This document shows, in pieces, positions 29,101 through 39,313 of a stretch of 64,000 nt of DNA (position 1 is the stretch's first letter; each line of letters starts with the position of its first letter). The DNA is from Colius striatus (Eukaryota; Chordata; Aves; Coliiformes; Coliidae), in assembly GCF_028858725.1 (NCBI RefSeq), contig NC_084772.1, positions 16,251,048 through 16,315,047 of the forward strand, given 5' to 3'. Under the pieces are notes generated by a model. The model worked only from the letters and a program-made list of their open reading frames with translations, searched no databases and was not told the DNA's origin. Both the position numbers and the translations under genes were made by a program.

Positions 29101-32100
29101 AATTAGTAATACATTTTACAGTTAACTTTTCCTACATTTATAAAGCAGTAGGCTGCTTTTGCTGTATTCTGACAACAAAATGAAGTTCCAGAGACAGCTG
29201 AATGTCAGCAAGGATTTATGAATGCTTTGGTAGAGATTACTCTTGGCTCTCGATTGCAAATGCAGAACAGCCTACAAATTAGTTTGAAGTAAAATGGGTA
29301 ACTAATTGAAGGCTTGACTATAGCAATACAAAGTGTGAGTACAATTGTTTGTTTCAGGTGTATATTATTTATAAAGGAACTTTTCAAAATAATTGTAGTC
29401 TCAGTACAGTTTGGAAGCACTGCATTCCTCACTTCATCTCACCTCAGTTGCAGGCTTCAGCAGGTTGAAAGATCAGTGCTGTGACTACAAGGGCATGAAA
29501 TGAATGATTTAAGATGAAAAGCCAGACAAGAAATCTGTCCCAGTTACTCATTTCACCTGGGGAAAACACAGTACTAAAAAATATTAAAAAACCTCCTTAA
29601 TCCAAGGAGAACATAAAAAAACCTTAGAGAAAAAACCTCTAGTAGGGAAGTGTACAGGAGGCATTTCAGGGAAAAAAAAAGTCTTTTAGTCAGTTTAAAT
29701 TGAGCTGTTTTTACACAGTCCGTGAAAAGCTACAGGAAGGCAGTGTAATCAGAAGCTAGCTGCAAATACCCAGCTGTAATGGCATCATCTAATAGTGTCT
29801 TCTGTTACTTGCTCTGTTTGGAATACACCAATGAGAGAACAGCTACAATAAAATCATACCACTTTCCCAGGGCATATATGAGTGTTGTTGAAGTTGCAAT
29901 ACTTAAGTGTATTGCAGTTGTTAGAGGGAGGCTGTGTTGTTATAGCTTGCTTTTGGAGACAGAAAAAAATCTTGTCTGTTAGGAGATAAAGATGTTGAAC
30001 AACATTCTGAAAGTTACCATTGTTGGTTAGATAAGTGCCTCAGCTTAATTTTGAGAAGCTTTCAGGCTGGAGGAGATGAACAGAAAAGCAATTTTAAAGA
30101 TGATACGATATCCAAAGTTCTTGATACTTTTGAAGAGTACCCCAAGAATGACACTATGGTAATGTTGGAGAGAATTCAGTACAGCTGTCAAACTTTATAC
30201 TTCCAGAGAGCACAGCTCTCATGAAACCTCTTTCAGAACATTCTCTGACCAGTAGCATGGAGGCATTTTTGCCCTTACACTCCTACCAAGGTCTGTTGAC
30301 AGTAATTGTTGCTCTTCTTAGCATGATACACAATACAGATGGACAAAAATGGCTTTGATCCAAGAGAAGCTCTGAGATCCCAACCATAACATCCCCTCAG
30401 GAAAATACACTTGAATAGACCTTTTCACAACAGGCTGCCTCTCTCAAGCCTTGTGATTTGTAGTTTTTTTAAATCCTATGTTTGTATCAAGACTTCTTTG
30501 AAGAATTTTATTTGCAGCATTGGTAGCAGAACACCTTTCTAAATGTGCAAGTATGTCTTAATAGGTTAAAATGATTACAGAAATGATAAACCTGCTAAAT
30601 TTTGCCTATAATGCTAAGACAGTGCAATAGTTCTGCACGTTCCCAATAAAGCTTCATGTGTTTTATATTCCTTGCCTCTCTGCTTGGGTCCAGCAGAGTA
30701 GTATGAGAAAGGAGCTTGTAGAAGGTTCAGAAAATCCACAGCACTTGAGGTGTTGGCAGTGGAAAAATGAGAACTTGAATATTTCTCCCAGAGCATGGTA
30801 AACATGACTTGTAAGGACCTTGAGGCACATTGGTTTTGTCTTTCTAAACCATGTTTTTTTGTTTTACAGATGACCTCATTATTGCATAGGTTCTCTTAAT
30901 GCACTGTCACTGCTGAAAAACACTTGAATGAGAACATGGGATAACACATCCATCACTGTAGCATCTGTAGACCAGCAAGAGATGAGAGAAATAATATCTT
31001 GTTCAAAATAGTTTCTTTCGTTATAAAAGCATATTCCCTAAAGCAAATGCAAATTGTTTCCTACTGAGGTAGAAAGGTCCTTTTCCTGAGTTTGTTAGCA
31101 TTTTCCACTAGACTGAACAGCTAGAAGATAATTCTGTTCCAGAGTATGCTTAAAAATGGTACATCAAACTAAAATACAAATTACTGCAAGTGTGCTCGAG
31201 GGCAAAGACAAACTTGGGGTTCATTTTATTTCTCCTTTGCTATTAATCACTTTCCAACACTGCTGCCTAGGACTGCCTGTGTGGGACCCATCAGACAATG
31301 CATGGCTGTGCAGCATTCTGGGTCTTTCCTGTTCTTCAGTAAATGTTTTGTGCCAACTTTCCTTCTATAAATAACAGGGAAAGTGGAAGCATTGTCCAGT
31401 TGTCCACTGATGTGTAAAAATAGTTCTGAGCTTTGTGATACATATTGTGTTCATTTTTAAGGCTCTTGAGGCTAAAATATGTAGTCCAACATTGCTTTAG
31501 ACACAAACGCTCTAAGGGCTGAGCTATACTGAAAGCAAACAAAGGCCAGCAGGATTTCTCTCCTTTATTCCAATGGAAGCTCTTCATATTAGTAAATGCT
31601 TATCTGCACTGTTTCTACTCAAAGAGCCTTCTGTTGATACTGCCCAAGAATAAATTCAATCAGCTCATCCATATAAAGAAAAGTACATTGGATCAATTTA
31701 CTTGGATTTGAGCTGACAAATGCAAATAGCAATCAACACAGAAAACTTGCTGAGAAGCAATCTAGAGACACAGTTGTGTAAGAAGAGAGAAACCCTTTTG
31801 ATCTCTGCTACTGGAAGGAATATTTATTTTGAATCAAACTTCAACCGCTTCAGAGAACTTCCAATAAATTCCAGGATTTCCATGTGCCTCACTGTAGCCT
31901 GGGCCTGATTTTAACAAGTGCAGAGGGATTCACTGTCTTCACTGGTAACGTGCAGTCACTCAGGCACAGACTTAGAAGAAGCTCCGTACCACTCGCTGCA
32001 AAAGGCAAACGACACGCAACACTTAAACGTTCACAGGAAAAAGGAAATGCTTTCATATACTCTGCATGGAACAGCTTAAGCCTTAACCACACTTGCATAG

Positions 32101-35100
32101 CAAAGCAAAGAAGGTTTTTAATGCTCTCTGCCCTCTGTAGTATGAGGGGATGGTTTTAATATTCAGGCACCTTGGGGAACAAGTAGTTGCAGTCTTGGTT
32201 GACTAAGTGGGCTGTTGGCAGCCAGAAACATAAAAATTACCCATTTATAAGAGAGCTCATGGTCTCTTAACTCAGACATCATGTACTGAGTGGCATTGTG
32301 CTAGTACAGAATTTGACTAATTGGGTAGGTAAGTTGCAAATAACGGTAGAATATACAGATGTTGTGTCAGCTCTTCAAACTTCCTTCATTTTTTAAATAT
32401 CTTTTAATAGGTCCATCTGGATTCCATAGACACTCTCCGAAGTTTTAGTGTTCCCTTTGCCTCTGCCTGCTGTTTGCATTTGCAAGCTGCTTACAAGTGT
32501 CCTGGAAACAGCTCCTGAACCTTTCTCCAGAGTCTTTAATTTGATACTGTGCATGTGAAAGATGCAGGGAAAGCACATATTTCTCAAATTTGCCTTACTA
32601 AATATGATATGGTACAGATTAAAATAAATGTTGCATGCTCTGCTTTCCACATGATGTCCTGGTAATAAACTTCAGTGGATGGGCAAGCATGTCTGCTGAT
32701 TTCTTCAATTCTATCACTTCTATATTGGTTATTTATGCCATGTTACAGACTCCTAAAAGCTTGATTTGGCTAATGAGAGTCATAAAAAATGATACAGCTG
32801 CTGCTTCTTCAGAGTCTTTGTGGGATGTTCTTGAAGGAATGTTGTCCATAGTGCAGAACAAGTCTTCTAGGATAGTTACGTATTGCTTCTGCTTGTAAGG
32901 TAACTTCAGAGAAGTTATTGTGATTTTGTGGACTATATTTAGAGGTCTATCCAGTGGGATTCATAAGACTGTGTTTTTCAAGGTTAATTTACAACTGTGC
33001 CCCAAGTTAGAAAGTCATTGTGTTTTGCAGTGCAATTTTTCATTTGCACTAACAGATTTTTTTAAAGTCTGGTATTTACTAATTGAGGGAACCACTTTGC
33101 AAAATTAGGGTTGTAATATTGAGTTCACTGCAGTCAGCTTTCAAAATAAGGCAGACAGATGGTAAAGACATTTTGTGCCCAGCATCCATTAAATTTAATT
33201 GGAAGCTGAAAGCTGCATTTGCTTAGTAACTAAAAACCTCATCCCTCCTTCTGTATTGGACATTCAATAATTATCATAGGTGCCTGGACCCCAGTTCTGG
33301 CTTTTAACTGTACTGGGGGACCCACCTGCTCCCCAGTCAATGTGTTGTTTCAAACATCTATGCCATTATTCTTAAAATAGTCAATAAAACTTTGTCACAA
33401 ATGGTAGATCCTATTAACATAAAACTTTCATATCTCAACATAGGCTGTTAGGCCAGAAAAAATAGTGTGATGAGGAAATGAAACAGCCTTTGTGTGTACA
33501 TTTTTGGTTCCTGGTTTCCCACCATGAAAGTGAGGAAACTCTTGACATCTTCCAGTTTTCAGTGTTTTAATAGTGCTGTGAATGCTGCACATTGAACAAA
33601 CACAATTTTAATTCATCAACACTGAACTCTCAGGAGTCCTGAAACTTTGTGCATCAAAATAAGCTCCTCACTAGTGCATCAGTAAAAAGAGGTTTTTGTT
33701 CCTTCCTCGTGTGTACTAATTGCAGCCAGCTGTTAAATGTCTGGCCTCAGTGGTACCTGTAGGACACCACTTCTTTACAATTTAAAAAAGAAAAAACCTC
33801 AACAATTGGGAAAAAAGAAGGAAAGAAATACTTGTGCAGTGAAAAGCACAGAACTGTATTAATCACAGCCACTGCCTGGGTACAGCATTCCCTCTGTAGG
33901 AGTGCTAAAGAAATTCATTGAGAAATATCTGAGGTCAATGAGATCAACATTTCAGTGAGAGCAGGGGTTTGGATAAATATTCTGCAAAGAGAAAAGCTAA
34001 CGACCAACCTGTAGGGATTAACTCCCTGAACCTCTCTCTGCACCTCAGCTAACGTTACTTTTGTCTTGCATTAGGTGTGTATGATGCTGGTCAGAAACCA
34101 TCATCCAGACTCAGAGCCACAATGCAAAAATCAGGCCTCGCAAAAACTGACTAAAAATTGAGTAACTCTTAGTTTTGTTTCAAGCAGATGTTGGAATGAC
34201 CTTGCACATAGTATGCCTTAAATGTATTGCTGGTTTTGAAGGGCAAGAATTCAGGCTTCTCTTAGTCTGTGCCAGAAAATGAGTACATTATCTTTCTTTC
34301 AGGTGAAGGAGGCCATGCAGAGGATCCATGACCGAGGAAATATAGGGAAACTAATTCTGGATGTGGAGAAAGCACCCACTCCCCTGGTGAGTGCAAAGCA
34401 CTGCATTCATGGTGTACACCCGCACAATTTAAAGCATGGTACTGACTTTTGGAGACATATGCCTTACCATTTTTTTTAATACTGTTTTCTTCTAAGTCCA
34501 TAGGACCTAACTACAAGCAATAATTATCATTTATGTATTTAACCCAAAGTTTTATATATATATAATTGTAATTCCTAAAGTCTCAGCAGCTATTTTGCTG
34601 TACTGAATGGCTATCTGCCTCTCCAAAAATGTGTCTGCAAGTCATAGATCAGGGTAAAACTGCCACATCTATTTCTGTCCCTGTGATGAAAGTCATTTCC
34701 CATAATAGAAAATTCCTGTATAAATAAGAATGAATGGATTGAACAGAAAAAGCCAATCAATGTTGCTTCAGTCGGGGTATACTTTTGATAGGAGTTTCTT
34801 TTACTATTTCTTATAGTATATGAAGTATAATATCTAAATAAATACTTTTAGAAATGTTGTGAAGGAGCTCTGGTCCACTGGCTTTGGAGCATTTAACCTG
34901 GTACTGAAAGATTACAGAAAGCAGTAGTAACTGAAAGTCAGGCTCACGCCTAAACATTCACTGATGATATAGGAAATGGGAGCAAAGAACATAATGAAAA
35001 ACTGACTTCAAATCAATAGGGATGCATGAAGTTTGCTTTCAGACCTGAGTCATCTCCTGTTTAAAAAAAAAAAAACAGAAAAGAAGCTGGAATTACAATT

Positions 35101-36392
35101 AAGCGCTTAAAAATTGGCCCCAAATCTCATGCAAAATCGCTGCAAGGGAAAGGAAGGCTTTTGGGATCTCACGTAGGGAAACTGGGCATTAGTTTATAGC
35201 TGAATTGAATCTTAAAACTGTAAACAAGGATCCATAATGCAACCTTAATGGATTTATTCCATCTCTTCTCTTGATCCTGTATACTCACACTAGCCATTGG
35301 TTAGAAGGTGAGAACAAGTTGGGAAGACTTTCACAAAACAGTGTTTGTTCATAAATCTGGGTAACTTCCCAGCACGGCTGTTCTCCACAGTCGTGTTGTG
35401 TTTGAGATTTTGATTTTTGTTTCCAGCAGAGGCAAGTAATCAAGCAGAGAAGGTACAATGTCACTGCATTTCTCTTTAAAAAGGAAATAGGCCTCCTGCT
35501 TAATTTGTTTTGAAATAGTTTTAAGCTCACTGAAGAATCTTCTTGTGTCCTAAGATAGGTAATGTTGGTGTGTAAGAGAATTTAGTCTGTGCTGTTAAAC
35601 ACTACCACCTGTCCAGTTAACCAGATTCTTGTATCTCTAGAGACAAGCCAGACTGGCAAGGTGAAATACAGGGAAGCCATTCACCTTTACACTGCTTGTG
35701 ATAAACATGCCCATGTGAAAAGACATGATGTGCTTCTTAAATGTTATCCTGAACCCCAGATTTCTGCAGTCGCATGCTACCTGTACAGCCTCTCCCTGCA
35801 TCTACATTTCCACTGCTTTATAAAGTTTCATTGTGTTTTGTGTCAAACAATTGCTCTATGAGTTTTCCATGCCTCATGTGGGACCAGATTCTACCAATGG
35901 GCGTTAAAGAGCAGATAGAGCAAAAGTTATAAACAAGAGGTCTCACACATTGTGTAAGCTTCCTAGACACTCACACTTCCTGAGAGCCTTAATATCAGTT
36001 TGTTACAAGTGCACAGAGCAGAGTCCACTTAGTGCAACTGTCCTACAGTTTTCTGTTCATAACAGCTTTCTATTCCATAATCCATCTGGAGGCTGTGAGG
36101 GAACACCTTACAGTTTTAGCTCTAAGTGGTGTAATGCCAACAAAAGTTTTGCACAGACAGAACGTTTGTTTTCATGTTGCAACTATGTCTTCTTTCATTG
36201 TTGAAGTCACTTTATCAAATGAATCAATCTGAAATAACGGTGAATCAAACCATGTGAAAAATGCTCTGACATCCTTCATCTTTCATCCTGCAGATGGCCA
36301 ATGACAGCACAGAGACAAGCGAGGCTGGAGAAGAGGAAGAAGACCACGAAGGGGACAACGAGAATAAAGAGCGCATGCCGTTCATCCAGTAA
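5000..36392 (+). CDS. VAT1L: VAT1L, 3' part of gene (last six coding exons)
   Basis: Vesicle amine transport protein 1-like, a member of the zinc-less quinone-oxidoreductase branch of medium-chain dehydrogenases/reductases. Its enzymatic activity is not established. Six exons (5000-5142, 6936-7039, 8241-8296, 9948-10142, 34303-34386, 36294-36392) join without frame break to 226 codons plus TAA, and every intron is GT-AG. The first residues, GQAVAQLCS, are the end of the glycine-rich nucleotide-binding turn, so the N-terminal catalytic-like domain and the start codon lie upstream of the window. The middle holds the rest of the Rossmann-like fold, with [11 protein letters not shown] and [11 protein letters not shown]. 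The C-terminal region has [17 protein letters not shown] and a tail rich in Glu and Asp ending MPFIQ. Human VAT1L has about 419 residues, so roughly the last 54 percent is here. Exon numbers 4 to 9 are inferred from the human nine-exon structure. No disabling change is visible, and identity is near certain. Confidence 0.95.
6691..6750 (+). repeat. Minisatellite-like repeat, 3 x 20 bp
   Basis: Three head-to-tail 20-bp units, CAGTGATTGATTTGTTGGCC, ATTACACTGATTTATTGGCC and ACTACATTGATTTATTGCTC, each sharing the core TGATTTATTGGCC with a few changes. They lie about 190 bp before a VAT1L exon, in the intron. Confidence 0.75.
6936..7039 (+). CDS. VAT1L: VAT1L coding exon (probably exon 5)
   Basis: A 104-nt exon between TTTCTAG and GTAAGT. 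Its first base completes the Arg codon split by the previous intron. It encodes [15 protein letters not shown], then [14 protein letters not shown], and ends with one base of a Gly codon. The GVDIVLDCL strand and the [11 protein letters not shown] strand are hallmark segments of the Rossmann-like domain in the VAT1/quinone-oxidoreductase family. An open frame continues past the donor to 7173, but the GTAAGT and the family alignment show that the exon ends at 7039. The following intron is 1201 bp. Confidence 0.95.
8241..8296 (+). CDS. VAT1L: VAT1L coding exon (probably exon 6)
   Basis: A short 56-nt exon between TTTTACAG and GTAAGT. It completes the split Gly codon and adds [18 protein letters not shown], ending in phase 0. 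Its length and sequence match the small exon known in vertebrate VAT1L. Open frames on both strands run across it (8222-8473 on + and 8089-8415 on -), but only this segment fits the family. The following intron is 1651 bp. Confidence 0.94.
9948..10142 (+). CDS. VAT1L: VAT1L coding exon (probably exon 7)
   Basis: A 195-nt exon of exactly 65 codons, between TTTCCAG and GTAGGA. The translation starts [17 protein letters not shown] and ends [13 protein letters not shown]. It covers the part of the C-terminal region that returns to the catalytic-like domain. [21 protein letters not shown] differs from the human protein at several residues, as expected for an orthologue at bird-mammal distance. The donor opens the very long intron 10143-34302. 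Confidence 0.95.
10790..10948 (+). mobile_element. CR1 LINE fragment, 3' end, sense to VAT1L
   Basis: The sequence shows the canonical CR1 3' terminus in order: AAGCTGCCCAGAGAGGG, GGAGTCTCCTTCTCTGGAGG, GGACTCGATGATCTCTTGAA, CCCTTCCAACCTGCACCATT and a decayed octamer-type tail (GTGTGACTGA). It is 5'-truncated, like most CR1 copies, and diverged by point changes. It lies 650 bp after a VAT1L exon, in the long intron. Confidence 0.9.
10949..18938 (+). other. Long VAT1L intron, first part, no gene seen
   Basis: About 8 kb of A/T-rich intron. Open frames do not exceed 104 codons and none is recognised. The stretch around 15270-15620 is rich in homeodomain-type ATTA cores and free of repeats, which gives it the look of conserved regulatory DNA; this is an impression only. 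Confidence 0.6.
18939..19302 (-). mobile_element. CR1 LINE fragment, antisense to VAT1L
   Basis: Read on the minus strand, this is the 3' part of CR1 ORF2 and the start of the 3' tail. The frame stays open across the fragment (whole open frame 18954-19343) and encodes the C-terminal end of the CR1 reverse transcriptase, with recognisable [37 protein letters not shown] and [10 protein letters not shown]. The terminal CCCTTCCA and octamer tail are absent, so it is truncated at both ends. It is not a host gene and is far too short to encode an active protein. Confidence 0.9.
19303..23697 (+). other. Long VAT1L intron between two CR1 copies
   Basis: Unique A/T-rich intron with a TA-rich microsatellite at 19951-19981 and no recognised exon. 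Open frames at 19342-19633, 21288-21545 and 21856-22131 are below 95 codons and unrecognised. The segment around 20640-20860 is another candidate for conserved non-coding DNA by look only. Confidence 0.6.
19951..19981 (+). repeat. TA-rich microsatellite with TATAGATA units
   Basis: An alternating TA tract interrupted by G at regular intervals: TTATATATATATAGATATATATAGATATATA minus its ends repeats TATAGATA-type units over 31 bp. This is simple sequence, probably length-variable. Confidence 0.85.
23698..24474 (+). mobile_element. CR1 LINE fragment, longest copy, sense to VAT1L
   Basis: About 780 bp of CR1, running from the reverse-transcriptase region (GCACTGTCAGCAAGTTTGCTGATGATA) through ACAGCCTGGAGAATGGG, TGTGTCCAGTTCTGGGC, GGAGTCTCCTTCTCTGGAGA and TTGGACTGGATGATCT to CCCTTCCAGTCC and the tail ATTCTGTGATCTGTG. 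The coding frame is broken by several stops. Around 23915-23935 the usual stretch of about 150 bp between GAGAGTAG and CTCCTCCCCCTCTACTCTG is missing, so the copy has an internal deletion. The deletion size is judged from memory of the family, not measured. Confidence 0.93.
24475..34302 (+). other. Long VAT1L intron, last part, no gene seen
   Basis: Nearly 10 kb of A/T-rich intron with a TA microsatellite (28728-28747) and A-rich runs at 29575-29642. No exon, tRNA or LINE was recognised. The longest open frame is 108 codons (27081-27407) and resembles no family I know. Confidence 0.6.
28728..28747 (+). repeat. TA dinucleotide microsatellite
   Basis: An uninterrupted alternating AT tract of about 20 bp within the long VAT1L intron. 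Confidence 0.85.
34303..34386 (+). CDS. VAT1L: VAT1L coding exon (probably exon 8)
   Basis: An 84-nt exon of 28 codons between CTTTCAG and GTGAGT, encoding [20 protein letters not shown] followed by VEKAPTPL. The [13 protein letters not shown] segment is the usual C-terminal end of this reductase family. It lies 24,160 bp downstream of the previous exon, and it keeps phase 0 on both sides. Confidence 0.95.
34551..34565 (+). repeat. Short TA tract
   Basis: TTTATATATATATAATT lies 165 bp after the VAT1L exon at 34303-34386. It is too short for more than a minor simple repeat. Confidence 0.6.
36294..36392 (+). CDS. VAT1L: VAT1L terminal coding exon with stop
   Basis: The last coding exon starts after ATCCTGCAG and encodes [20 protein letters not shown], then [12 protein letters not shown] and TAA at 36390-36392. 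The Met at the exon start is internal, not an initiator. The acidic, probably disordered tail (about ten Glu/Asp in a row of seventeen) is characteristic of VAT1L and separates it from VAT1. The 3' UTR follows directly. Confidence 0.95.
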   Translation: MANDSTETSEAGEEEEDHEGDNENKERMPFIQ

Positions 36393-36817
36393 CAACCAGA
36401 GGTGGTGGAGGCAGAAAGATCAATGAAGTAGAAGGGAACAAGACTGGGAAATCTATTCTGTGCATCAGTGAACAAATGCTGTAGTACAGTGTGTGTTGTA
36501 TTTGTCTGCAGTCAGCTGAGCTATGAGCTGTTGATCATTGTTGTTTTGAACTCAAGTGCCATTCTCATCCAGTGCAGTATTATGACATTCCTGTGTAATC
36601 CCCAGTTTCCCTGTAGGAGTCCCATGGATTTTTCTGTTTTGGTTTAAAAGCCTTATTAACTTACTGTGTAATTTTAGGTGGGCATCTTTCTCAAGCAAAT
36701 TCCAACATTTTGCATACAGTTATTTGGGGGAGGTTGGGCTTTTTTTTCAAGTTGGAAATAGTAAACAAAAAAAAATCCCCACTTGCTGTCTGGAAGATTC
36801 TGGTGACTGGAGAGAGG

Positions 36818-36859
36818 ATTTTAAGTTTGTGCATTTTAAGTTTGTGGATTTTCAGTGTT
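36818..36859 (+). repeat. 15-bp tandem repeat in the VAT1L 3' UTR
   Basis: Two near-identical units, ATTTTAAGTTTGTGC and ATTTTAAGTTTGTGG, are followed by a decayed third unit beginning ATTTTCAGTGTT. This is a local duplication inside the untranslated region. Confidence 0.7.
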
Positions 36860-38104
36860 AAAATAGTTTTCCTTTTATGAACCACAGATAAAAGTTGGAA
36901 AAAGCTGAGTTTTCACTTTCCTCAGTCATGCTTTGTCATTTTATAAGCAATCCTATCTTCATTTTCAAAAATACCTCATTTAGAATTGTGGAATCTGAAT
37001 CTGGGCAAGAAATAATTGAGAGACTTGGATTCGTATTGAATAATCACGTTAGTCATCAGCGCCAGTAATTAAGGCTTCATTCCATGTGCTAACTACCATG
37101 CTTTCCTCTTGATCTGAGCTATCACCTCATACTTCACGGGCACAGAAAGAGGTCAGTGAGCCACCCTTTTTAGACCTAGCACTTGATTTGTCTGTAGCAG
37201 TTAGCGTTGTTATTGATGGGTGAACATCTGCTCCACGTTGACTCATCTGTGTCCAGAGCCAAACCCATTTTGAATTTCATTTTTAAGTTGTATTGGTAAG
37301 GACCACTCATTAGGGCATGGAAAGAAAGTTGCTGCTGGAGTTTACTGCTCTGACTTGTTAATGTGTTGATCAACTGTTAAGCTGGAGCTGAACTCTCACA
37401 GAACATAACCCAGCTAAAAATGAGGTTTAGGCCTTCACGCCATCAGAAGTTATGCACAGGTATAACTTTATCTAGGTCAGTAGTTCTGTCTAAAGCTCTG
37501 CTGCATATGTACAGTTATGTTTGTAACTATTTGCAGGATCAAGTATTCAGAGACCAGCTAGACTTACCTACCTCCCACTAGAGGAAACTATATCTAAACA
37601 TGACAAAAGTATTTTTTTCCATGTCTTTCACCTATCCAAGCAGCAGCTACTCAGGTCCTCGATTGTCTTGTTAGAACAATTCTTTTCAAATGACTGCAAT
37701 CACCTACAGCAGAAGTGCTGAAGGAACCTCAGAGACCTTGGATCATGCCACATATCTGGGAATTAATACATTTTTTTCAAAAGAAAGTGTTTCTCCAGGC
37801 ACGGCTAGTTGTTCACCTAAATCTGCAAATGTCCTGTCGTGACACAAGTTAAAAACTAATGGAAGTGGAGAGGATGAGCTTCTCAGGCTTTTCTCCATTT
37901 GAAAGGACTTGTGGGTGTGGATGACTTTTATGTGTGGTTTTAGAAGATTCTCTCGTGGTTTTATTATTTGTTTCATCTTGCTGCCTGAGTATGAATGTCC
38001 ATCTCTTTGCAGTGTGCTCGTGAAGTTGCTGTTCTAATACCAGATAATCATTATGCAGAATGTTCCTTCTGAAGGAGTTTCCCTCGGGTTAAACATTCGA
38101 AAGT

Positions 38105-38110
38105 AATAAA
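38105..38110 (+). terminator. Poly(A) signal, proximal candidate
   Basis: AATAAA in the VAT1L 3' UTR, about 1.7 kb after the stop codon. It could give a shortened transcript. Usage is not shown by sequence alone. Confidence 0.4.
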
Positions 38111-38614
38111 GAGGAAAGTAACTGTGGAGAAAAATGCCAAAAAAAGAGCAGCTTTTGAAATTCAGTTTTCTCTAGATGTTGATGCAAACTTCACTATAGT
38201 TGATTTTCCTTTCCAGTTGGACTTGCCTACACTTCCAGTGCCATATCAGGCCCCAACAGGGACTTAATCCACACGAAATACATGTTCAGAGAGAGATTTC
38301 CATGTACTGGGCTTGCCAATTGGGCTTTTAAGAAAGACCATTAAGTTTTCACGACTCATAAGCTGACAGTGGTAGGAAACATGCCCGATTTTGTTTTGCA
38401 GTTAGTGTAACGATGTTGTCCTGCAACAAACCTTAACATAACTAGGAGTTTTGATTTGACGCCAAAGTGAGCAATATTGCTGGTGACCTTCGAGCTGGCA
38501 GTAAAGTGGCATTCTCAAGGCCTTAAATTAGTAGGGCAAGCAGAATAGCAAATTCATTCTTCTGTTCTAGACCGCAGTATGGTTGGCTCTACAGTTAAAT
38601 TTCCCTTCAAGACA

Positions 38615-38620
38615 AATAAA
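38615..38620 (+). terminator. Poly(A) signal, middle candidate
   Basis: AATAAA about 2.2 kb after the VAT1L stop, followed within 30 bases by GATGGGTGATCTTGGT, a G/T-rich stretch suited to a downstream element. Confidence 0.4.
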
Positions 38621-39307
38621 GATGGGTGATCTTGGTCATGGCCACAGACACCGTAGGGACAACAGTCAAGTGGAGTAATTCTGGCTAGTTCTGGTTTTGT
38701 TAGCGAGGCAAAAATACTCTTCATGCTAATTCATATCAATTTTAGGGCCATTTTCTGATCAGCAGAGTATCAGGTCAGTGCAGTGGGTACAAAGGATCTT
38801 CTGGATCTACCTGAGTGCAACACAGATGAGTATTGCCATCAGTAGAGCACAGAGTTCAGCTTTCTGGCATTAAGATGGCACGTATGAAGGTTACTCCTGA
38901 AATGAATGGAGGCTTTTCAGGTCTTCAAGATTTGTGCTGGCAGAATTTGGCCCACAGCCCTAAATACCTTTTAGAATACCACACACAGTAGTATTGCATC
39001 TGACATGGTGGAGGACACGCTACACAAAATGACGATGCTGAGACTGGTTACTGACCAGTCTTACTGGTAGAAGAAAAGAAGGTTTGTGCTTACTACTGAC
39101 AAGTGTTGTGTAAACAGCTCTAAGACAATTGGATAGTTTCTTCAAGTGAAACAAATTATTTCTCAATTTGCCTTAAAGGAACTGTGAAAGCTTCTCTTTA
39201 ACTTAAGCCTGATTGAAGTGAACTGAAACACTGTTTAATTGTATTTGTTGCTTTAGAGCTTTTGTTCTATTGTGCCTACAAAGCAAATTATGTTTACATA
39301 AAATATA

Positions 39308-39313
39308 AATAAA
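39308..39313 (+). terminator. Poly(A) signal, distal candidate
   Basis: AATAAA in an A-rich context, followed by T/G-rich sequence at about 39332-39365. It is the last canonical signal before a long stretch without VAT1L-like features, so it is the best candidate for the main transcript end. Confidence 0.5.
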
